This document shows positions 16,024 through 21,241 of a stretch of 21,241 bases of DNA, one piece after another. Origin of the DNA: Stenotrophomonas maltophilia (GTDB taxonomy: Bacteria; Pseudomonadota; Gammaproteobacteria; Xanthomonadales; Xanthomonadaceae); the NCBI GenBank assembly GCA_002386405.1, contig DGIP01000221.1, positions 1-21,241 of the forward strand, in the 5' to 3' direction. Both the position numbers and the translations under genes were made by a program. The notes below the pieces were generated by a model. It was not told the origin of the DNA. It worked only from the letters and a program-made list of their open reading frames with translations, and searched no databases. The first letter of the stretch is position 1. Each line of letters begins with the position of its first letter.

Positions 16024-16129
16024 GGAACCAGGTCGGCCACTAGATGTTGCGCCGCCGATCCTGAGTGCCCCAAGGCGTTGGGTTCGCCAGCGGGCACACC
16101 CGGTGACCACGCGATGGAGCCTGCCTCGA

Positions 16130-19100
16130 ATGCGCACGGTGCAAACGGACGTGATTCCCCCGGAGCTGGCCACCGGCGAAGTACCGCTGCAGCCGGCCTC
16201 GCTGGACATCTGGGACAAGAAGTACCGGCTCAAGACCAAGCAGGGCCAGGCGCTGGATGCCGATATCGACGCCACCTACCTGCGCGTGGCGCACGCCCTG
16301 GCCGATGCCGAACTCACCGAGGACAAGCGCCGGCACTGGCGCGAACGCTTCACCTGGGCGCTGCGCCGTGGCGCCATTCCCGCCGGCCGCATCATTTCCA
16401 ATGCCGGCGCGCAGGCGCACAAGCCGGCCACCAGCACCATCAACTGCACCGTCTCGGGCACGCTCGAAGATTCGATGGACGGCATCCTGCGCAAGGTCCA
16501 CGAAGCCGGGCTCACCCTCAAGGCCGGCTGCGGCATCGGCTATGAGTTCAGCACGCTGCGCCCGCGCGGCGCGTTCGTGGCCGGGGCCGGCGCACACACC
16601 TCCGGCCCGATGTCCTTCATGGATATCTTCGACAAGATGTGTTTCACCATCTCCTCTGCGGGCGGCCGCCGTGGCGCGCAGATGGGCACCTTCGACGTCT
16701 CGCATCCGGATGTGCGCGATTTCATCCGGGCCAAGCGCGAAGACGGTCGGCTGCGCCAGTTCAACCTGTCGCTGCTGATCACCGACGGCTTCATGCGGGC
16801 CGTGGACGATGACGCCGACTGGCCGCTGGTGTTCCCGCTGAGCCGGCACGAAGCCGGCGAGTTCGACCTGGCCGACCCGGCCGCCGTGCAGTGGCGCGAA
16901 TGGCCCACCCACCGCGACTACGTGGTCCGCGAAGACGGTCTGGTGGCCTGCCGCGTCTACGGCCAGATCCGTGCCCGGCACCTGTGGGACATGATCATGG
17001 TGTCCACGTACGACTACGCCGAACCCGGTTTCATCCTGATCGACCGGGTCAACGAAATGAACAACAACTGGTGGTGCGAGGACATCCGCGCGACCAATCC
17101 CTGCGTCACCGCCGATACCTGGGTGCACACCGCCGCCGGGCCGCGCCAGGTGGCCGAGCTGATCGGGCAGGGGTTCCGCGCGCGCGTGGAGGGGCAGGAC
17201 CATGCCACTACCGGCGCCGGATTCTTCCACACAGCGCGCAAGCCCGTGCTCGCCCTGCAGACCCGCGAAGGCCACCGGCTGCGGCTGACTGCGGACCATC
17301 GGGTTCGCCGTGTCAGCCACCGCACCCGCTGGCAGGTGCAGAGCGAGTGGTGCGAGGCGGGCCAGCTGCAGGCGGGGGATGAGGTGTTGCTGCAGGACCA
17401 TCGTGCGGCGCCGCACTGGCCGGGTGCGCTGGCGCATGAGCAGGGCTACCTGTTGGGGCTTCTGGTTGGCGACGGTACGCTTAAAGAAGAAGGGGCTGTG
17501 CTCTCGGTCTGGAGCCAGGCGGCAGTGGCAAATGGTGCGTCGGCGACGCCGTCTCCCGGAGTGCGCGCGCTGATGGATGAAGCGCTGCGCTGCGCAAAGA
17601 CGCTGCCGCATCGGGCTGATTTCAGCAGGTGGTCCGAGGTGTGCGGCCGGAGCGAATGGCGCCTGAAGTCCGCCGCATTGCGCGATCTTGCCCAGCAGCT
17701 GGGCATGTCCCCGGGCCACAAACCGATCACCCCGGCGCTGGAAAAGCTCTCCAGCGATGCCTGCCGTGGCTTCCTGCGCGGCCTGTTCGACGCCGACGGC
17801 AGTGTGCAGGGCAGCCAGTTCAAGGGCGTATTCGTCCGGTTGGCACAGTCTGATCGTCCGCGCCTGGAGGCGGTGCAGCGCATGCTGCTGCGGCTGGGTA
17901 TTCCCAGCACCCTCTATGCGCGCCGCGAAGCCGGGCGCTCGGTGCTGCCCGATGGTCGCGGTGGCCAGCGAGCCTACCCCACGTTGGCCCAGTTCGACCT
18001 GGTGATCAGCGGCGAAGGCGTAGCCCGCTACGACGCGCTGATCGGGTTCGCCGACACCGACAAGGCCGCGCGCCTGACCCGGACGCTGGCCGCCTACCGC
18101 CGCGCGCTCAACCGCAGCCGCTTCGTCGCCACCGTCGAAAGCGTGGACCCGGACGGGGTGGAAGACGTCTACGACGTCCAGGTACCCGGCATCCACTGCT
18201 TCGACGGCAACGGCCTGCATGCCCATAACTGCGGCGAACAGCCGTTGCCTCCGTATGGCGCCTGCCTGCTCGGCTCGGTCAACCTCACCCGCTTCGTGCG
18301 CGAGCCGTTCACCGCCCAGGCCCGGTTCGACTGGGACGAATACAAAGAGGTGGTGCGGGTGTTCACCCGCATGCTCGACAACGTGGTGGAGGTCAACGGC
18401 CTGCCGCTGGAACAGCAGCGCCAGGAGATCCTGCGAAAGCGCCGGCACGGCATGGGCTTCCTGGGCCTGGGCTCCACCCTGGCCATGCTGCGCATGACCT
18501 ATGGTGCGCCCGACGCCTGCGACTTCACCGAGGCCATCGCCCGCGAGATGGCCGTGGCCGGCTGGGAAACCGGGCTCAGCCTGGCCCGCGAGAAAGGGCC
18601 GGCGCCGATCATGCAGGAGACCTTCGAGGTCACCGCCGCCATGCTGCGCCAGCGCCCGGAAATGGCCGCCGATGGCTGGCGCGCCGGCCAGCAGATCGAG
18701 GGCAAGGTGCTGCACGCCCGCTACAGCCGCTACATGCAGCGCATCGCCAGCGTGGCCCCGGAACTGGTGGAGGAGCTGGCCGAGATCGGCGCCCGCTTCA
18801 CCCACCACAGCTCCATCGCCCCCACCGGCACCATCAGCCTGTCGCTGGCCAACAACGCGTCCAACGGCATCGAGCCCTCGTTCGCCCACCACTACAGCCG
18901 CAACGTGATCCGCGAGGGGCGCAAGAGCAAGGAGAAGGTGGACGTGTTCTCCTACGAGCTGCTGGCCTACCGGCACCTGGTGAACCCACGGGCGATGCCG
19001 TTCGCCGACGAGGACGACTCCCGCCTGCCCGGCTACTTCATCGCCGCCGACGACATCTCGCCCAAGGCCCACGTGGATGTCCAGGCCGCCGCGCAGAAGT

Positions 19101-19411
19101 GGGTGGACAGCTCCATTTCCAAGACCGCCAACGTCCCCACCGACTACCCCTACGAGCAGTTCAAGGACATCTACCGCTACGCCCATGCGCAGGGATTGAA
19201 GGGCTGCACCACCTTCCGTTTCAACCCCGCCGCGTTCCAGGGCGTGCTGGTCAAGGAGGCCGATCTGGAGAACACCACCTACCGTTTCGAACTCCAGGAC
19301 GGCGCAGTTGTGGAGGTAAAGGGCAACGAACAGATCGAGTATGACGGCGAATTGCACACTGCCGCGAACCTGTTCGACGCGCTCAAGGAGGGCTACTACG
19401 GCAAGTTCTGA
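16130..19411 (+). CDS. nrdJa: Class II (B12-dependent) ribonucleotide reductase, catalytic subunit, with intein
   Basis: Reduces ribonucleotides to deoxyribonucleotides using adenosylcobalamin. The precursor is 1093 residues, and removal of the intein (325-700) leaves 717, the usual size for the NrdJa half of a split class II enzyme. Before the intein: the fold start SLDIWDKKY, the first redox cysteine Cys106 in TSTINCTVSG and the loop KAGCGIGYEF. The joined active site reads ATNP|CGEQPLPPYGAC, with Asn323, the thiyl-radical Cys, Glu two residues on and the second redox Cys eleven on, the same spacing as in Thermotoga maritima NrdJ (Asn320, Cys322, Glu324, Cys333). After it: GTISLSLANNASNGIEPSF. 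There is no ATP cone and no C-terminal Cys pair; the latter is expected in NrdJb. The start at 16130 has a GGAG site 10 bases upstream; an in-frame ATG at 15950 lies before the promoter and is rejected. Confidence 0.95.
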   Translation: MRTVQTDVIPPELATGEVPLQPASLDIWDKKYRLKTKQGQALDADIDATYLRVAHALADAELTEDKRRHWRERFTWALRRGAIPAGRIISNAGAQAHKPATSTINCTVSGTLEDSMDGILRKVHEAGLTLKAGCGIGYEFSTLRPRGAFVAGAGAHTSGPMSFMDIFDKMCFTISSAGGRRGAQMGTFDVSHPDVRDFIRAKREDGRLRQFNLSLLITDGFMRAVDDDADWPLVFPLSRHEAGEFDLADPAAVQWREWPTHRDYVVREDGLVACRVYGQIRARHLWDMIMVSTYDYAEPGFILIDRVNEMNNNWWCEDIRATNPCVTADTWVHTAAGPRQVAELIGQGFRARVEGQDHATTGAGFFHTARKPVLALQTREGHRLRLTADHRVRRVSHRTRWQVQSEWCEAGQLQAGDEVLLQDHRAAPHWPGALAHEQGYLLGLLVGDGTLKEEGAVLSVWSQAAVANGASATPSPGVRALMDEALRCAKTLPHRADFSRWSEVCGRSEWRLKSAALRDLAQQLGMSPGHKPITPALEKLSSDACRGFLRGLFDADGSVQGSQFKGVFVRLAQSDRPRLEAVQRMLLRLGIPSTLYARREAGRSVLPDGRGGQRAYPTLAQFDLVISGEGVARYDALIGFADTDKAARLTRTLAAYRRALNRSRFVATVESVDPDGVEDVYDVQVPGIHCFDGNGLHAHNCGEQPLPPYGACLLGSVNLTRFVREPFTAQARFDWDEYKEVVRVFTRMLDNVVEVNGLPLEQQRQEILRKRRHGMGFLGLGSTLAMLRMTYGAPDACDFTEAIAREMAVAGWETGLSLAREKGPAPIMQETFEVTAAMLRQRPEMAADGWRAGQQIEGKVLHARYSRYMQRIASVAPELVEELAEIGARFTHHSSIAPTGTISLSLANNASNGIEPSFAHHYSRNVIREGRKSKEKVDVFSYELLAYRHLVNPRAMPFADEDDSRLPGYFIAADDISPKAHVDVQAAAQKWVDSSISKTANVPTDYPYEQFKDIYRYAHAQGLKGCTTFRFNPAAFQGVLVKEADLENTTYRFELQDGAVVEVKGNEQIEYDGELHTAANLFDALKEGYYGKF
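17102..18229 (+). mobile_element. Intein with LAGLIDADG homing endonuclease inside nrdJa
   Basis: In-frame insertion of 376 residues. Splicing blocks are complete: block A starts with Cys1 (CVTADTWVHTAAG), block B has LTADHRV (Thr63, His66), block F has VEDVYDVQVPGIHCFDGNG, and block G ends HAHN with the penultimate His375 and the last Asn376, followed by extein Cys+1. Two LAGLIDADG motifs, LLGLLVGDG (117-125, Asp124) and FLRGLFDADGSV (224-235, Asp232), keep the catalytic acids, so the endonuclease may be active. The insertion is at the radical cysteine of the reductase, so the enzyme is inactive until spliced. The central part uses more A/T-ending codons (such as CTT AAA GAA GAA near 17480) than the exteins. 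Ribonucleotide reductase inteins (RIR1 group) are a known class. Confidence 0.96.
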
Positions 19412-19544
19412 TTACGCAGCGGAAGCTGTTTTCAAGTGGTTTCATGCGTGATTCCCACCCGCGCCGGATTAATGGCGCCGGCCCGGCAAGCACAAAGGCG
19501 GCTCACGGGCTGCGACAAGACCGTTCCACGATCGTCCGCGCCGG

Positions 19545-19550
19545 TATAGC
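19545..19550 (+). promoter_or_regulatory. Possible -10 box of the histone-like gene
   Basis: TATAGC lies 43 bases before the ATG at 19593. The only candidate -35 is TTCCAC (19524-19529), with a 15-base spacer, so it is weak. The 181-base gap after nrdJa leaves room for an independent promoter; read-through from nrdJa is the alternative. Confidence 0.35.
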
Positions 19551-19592
19551 ATCGCCAGCGAAATCACTGACTGGCCCCTCAGGAGGCAAAAC

Positions 19593-20543
19593 ATGAGCAA
19601 CGGAAATGGCGTCACCGCGACCCTGTCGCAGGGTGTGGAAACTGTGAAAGAAACCGCCGGCAACGTTGGCGAGACCATCGCCCACACCGCTGAAGAAGTG
19701 GTTGCCTCGGTGAAGAAGACCGCCAAGCGCGCGCGCAAGGCTGCCACCACCCAGGTTGCCAAGGTCAAGAAGGCCGTCAAGAAGGCCGAGAAGACCGTCG
19801 CCAAGAAGGCTGACAAGGCTGCCAAGTCGGTCGGCAAGACCCTGGCCACCGCCAAGAAGAAGCTGGAAACCGCCAAGAGCAACGCCAAGGCCGAGGCCGC
19901 CGCGCTGACCAAGAAGGTTGCCAAGAAGAAGGCTGCCGCTGAAAAGGCCGTGACCAAGACCACCAAGGCCGCCAAGAAGGTTGCCGGCAAGAAGGTCGCC
20001 ACCGCCAAGAAGGCCGCCACCGCCAAGAAGGCCGTGACCAAGAAGTCCGCCGCCGCCAAGAAGGTCGTGGGCAAGAAGGTTGCCACCGCCAAGAAGGCTG
20101 TCGCCAAGAAGTCCGTTGCTGCCAAGAAGGCCGTGACCAAGAAGACCGCCGCTGCCAAGAAGGTCGTGGGCAAGAAGGTCGCCACCGCCAAGAAGGCTGT
20201 CGCCAAGAAGTCGGCCACCGCCCGCAAGGTCGCTGGCAAGAAGACCGTGGCCGCCAAGAAGGTCGTGGGCAAGAAGGTTGCCACCGCCAAGAAGGCCGTC
20301 GCCCGCAAGTCGGCCGCCACCAAGAAGGCCGTGACCAAGAAGACCGCCACCGCCCGCAAGACGGTTGGCAAGAAGGTCGCTGTTGCCAAGAAGACCGTGG
20401 CCCGCAAGTCGGCCGCCACCAAGAAGGCTGTCGCCAAGAAGACCGCCGTTGCCCGCAAGTCGGTCGCCCGCAAGGCTGCACCGGCCAAGCGCGCCGCCAA
20501 GACCGTGGCCCGCAAGGCCCCGGCCAAGCGCGCCCGCAAGTAA
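19593..20543 (+). CDS. Histone H1-like Lys/Ala-rich nucleoid protein
   Basis: Protein of 316 residues made mostly of Lys, Ala, Val, Thr and Arg. The first 40 residues differ and form an amphipathic helix with acidic residues ([20 protein letters not shown]). From about residue 45 it is a basic, disordered H1-like tail with KKA, KKV and KKS units. Residues 154-285 are four copies of a 33-residue unit beginning [17 protein letters not shown], and Arg replaces Lys increasingly toward the end (ARK, KRARK). Such proteins (AlgP/HctB/H1-like) bind DNA without sequence specificity and affect compaction and expression. An excellent AGGAGG ribosome site (19581-19586) predicts strong translation. The gene sits between the two halves of the ribonucleotide reductase. 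I infer DNA binding from composition only. Confidence 0.9.
   Translation: MSNGNGVTATLSQGVETVKETAGNVGETIAHTAEEVVASVKKTAKRARKAATTQVAKVKKAVKKAEKTVAKKADKAAKSVGKTLATAKKKLETAKSNAKAEAAALTKKVAKKKAAAEKAVTKTTKAAKKVAGKKVATAKKAATAKKAVTKKSAAAKKVVGKKVATAKKAVAKKSVAAKKAVTKKTAAAKKVVGKKVATAKKAVAKKSATARKVAGKKTVAAKKVVGKKVATAKKAVARKSAATKKAVTKKTATARKTVGKKVAVAKKTVARKSAATKKAVAKKTAVARKSVARKAAPAKRAAKTVARKAPAKRARK
20052..20447 (+). repeat. 99-bp tandem repeats within the histone-like gene
   Basis: Four units of 99 bp start at 20052, 20151, 20250 and 20349, each encoding 33 residues. The segment GCCAAGAAGGTCGTGGGCAA recurs at 20055, 20154 and 20253, exactly 99 bases apart, and the fourth unit is more diverged. A shortened copy precedes them (about 19968-20051). 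Unequal recombination could change the length of the tail. Confidence 0.85.
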
Positions 20544-20554
20544 GCAGGTAATGC

Positions 20555-20584
20555 ACGGCGCCCGCCCCCCGGGCGGGCGCCGTG
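20555..20584 (+). terminator. Strong GC-rich hairpin between the histone-like gene and nrdJb
   Basis: Perfect 14-bp stem, CACGGCGCCCGCCC (20555-20568) and GGGCGGGCGCCGTG (20571-20584). It has no U tract, only AACACCGAGG. It begins 12 bases after the histone-like stop and ends 19 bases before the nrdJb start. It may be a partial terminator or a stabilising 3' structure that reduces nrdJb output relative to the histone-like gene. Confidence 0.6.
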
Positions 20585-20603
20585 AACACCGAGGAAACGC
20601 ACC

Positions 20604-21241
20604 ATGGCTGTCAGGATCGATCAGAAGATCACCGGGTATGCCGTCGTCACCCCCGAGGAGACGCGCCAGGCCGCGCCTGCCGCCGCCCCGCTCCCGGACG
20701 CCGCCAACGACATCGTGCAGATGCACGAGCGCATCGAGCGCCCCGACGTCCTGGTCGGCAACACCTACAAGATCAAATCGCCGATGGTGGAGCACGCCTT
20801 CTACGTGACCATCAACGACATCGTGCTCAACCCGGGCACCGAACACGAGCTGCGCCGGCCCTTCGAGGTGTTCATCAACTCCAAGTCGATGGAGCACTTC
20901 CAGTGGATCGTGGCGCTCACCCGGATCATGTCCGCCGTGTTCCGCAAGGGCGGGGACGTGACCTTCCTGGTCGAGGAAATGAAGGCCGTGTTCGACCCGC
21001 GCGGCGGCTACTACAAGATCGGCGGCGCCTACATGCCCTCGCTGGTGGCCGAACTGGGCAGCATCGTCGAACACCACCTCAAGTCGATCGGGCTGCTGCA
21101 CGACCCGGAGATGAGCGCCGCGCAACGCGCGCTGATCGCCGAAAAGCGCCGCGAGTACGAAGCGCGGGAGAGCGAAGACCTGGCCATCACCGGCGACGGC
21201 GCCAGCTTCCCGCCCAGCGCCAGCATGTGCGAGAAGTGCTT
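20604..21241 (+). CDS. nrdJb: Class II ribonucleotide reductase second subunit NrdJb (partial, runs off the end)
   Basis: The first 212 residues are visible and the 3' end is outside the window. The ATG at 20604 has a GAGG site at 20591-20594. The central region, with INDIVLNPGTEHELRRPFEV, INSKSMEHFQWIVALTR and GGDVTFLVEEMKAVFDP, is the TSCPD-type domain found at the end of fused B12-dependent reductases and in the separate NrdJb subunit of Pseudomonas aeruginosa. The visible sequence ends MCEKC, the beginning of the Cys-rich tail expected to shuttle reducing equivalents to the active site. NrdJa here lacks that tail, so the two subunits should act together. Only 19 bases separate it from the upstream hairpin, so no promoter fits after the hairpin, and transcription must come through it or start inside the histone-like gene. 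Confidence 0.9.
   Translation, partial: MAVRIDQKITGYAVVTPEETRQAAPAAAPLPDAANDIVQMHERIERPDVLVGNTYKIKSPMVEHAFYVTINDIVLNPGTEHELRRPFEVFINSKSMEHFQWIVALTRIMSAVFRKGGDVTFLVEEMKAVFDPRGGYYKIGGAYMPSLVAELGSIVEHHLKSIGLLHDPEMSAAQRALIAEKRREYEARESEDLAITGDGASFPPSASMCEKC

Noticed and set aside
15898..16129. Cobalamin riboswitch or NrdR boxes upstream of nrdJa
   Set aside because: No B12-box-like sequence could be found in the leader. CCACTAGATGTTGCG near 16038 only loosely resembles an NrdR box and has no second copy at the expected spacing.
16040..19357. Open frame of 1105 codons on the minus strand opposite nrdJa
   Set aside because: It mirrors the whole reductase including the intein, is rich in Gly, Ala, Val and His, and has no recognisable domain. 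Long antisense frames are expected opposite GC-rich coding DNA.
19461..19482. Terminator after nrdJa
   Set aside because: Only a short GCGCC/GGCGC inverted repeat around GGATTAAT, with no T tract. Too weak to call.
19469..21125. Two long minus-strand frames opposite the histone-like gene and nrdJb
   Set aside because: Their repetitive LLGGG- and FLATAFL-type sequences are just the complement of the Lys/Ala repeats. No ribosome site or family match.

Overview
The window looks like a chromosomal segment of a Stenotrophomonas (Xanthomonadaceae). It is very GC-rich, the proteins have their natural counterparts in that family, and the intergenic spaces carry GTAG-headed palindromes of the SMAG/REP type known from S. 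maltophilia. I count at least eight of these, at about 1, 52, 90, 5880, 5942, 7822, 7868 and 12944. No tRNA, rRNA, CRISPR array, transposase or phage gene is visible.

Left part (1-7850). A lone secreted protein of unknown function (236-1090) faces a four-gene efflux operon on the minus strand: HlyD-type adaptor, MacB-type ATPase and two FtsX/MacB-fold permeases (5705 down to 1156). Divergent from it is a two-component system on the plus strand: a membrane histidine kinase of the HisKA_3/DesK-LiaS type and a NarL/DesR-type response regulator with a 4-base overlap. A 14-bp perfect palindrome lies in the shared upstream region and is a candidate operator.

Middle part (7850-15900), all on the minus strand. 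First comes a membrane-anchored catalase-like haem protein overlapping a cytochrome b561. Next is an operon of an AI-2E/PerM family membrane protein, a HAD hydrolase and an M17 leucyl aminopeptidase. Then follows a trio of small envelope proteins (DUF883/YqjD-like, DUF1469 holin-like/YqjE-like, and an unrecognised protein), and finally a DegP/DegQ-type periplasmic protease with its catalytic triad intact.

Right part (15900-21241), plus strand. This is the most notable region: a split class II (B12-dependent) ribonucleotide reductase. The catalytic subunit gene nrdJa (16130-19411) is interrupted by a 376-residue intein with a LAGLIDADG homing endonuclease. The intein sits exactly before the thiyl-radical cysteine, so that residue is also the splicing +1 nucleophile. 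The second subunit gene, nrdJb (20604 to beyond the window end), carries the TSCPD-type domain and the start of a Cys-rich tail. Between them lies a histone H1-like Lys/Ala-rich gene built of 33-residue (99-bp) tandem repeats and ending in a very strong hairpin. DNA precursor synthesis and a nucleoid protein therefore share a locus, and reductase activity depends on protein splicing.
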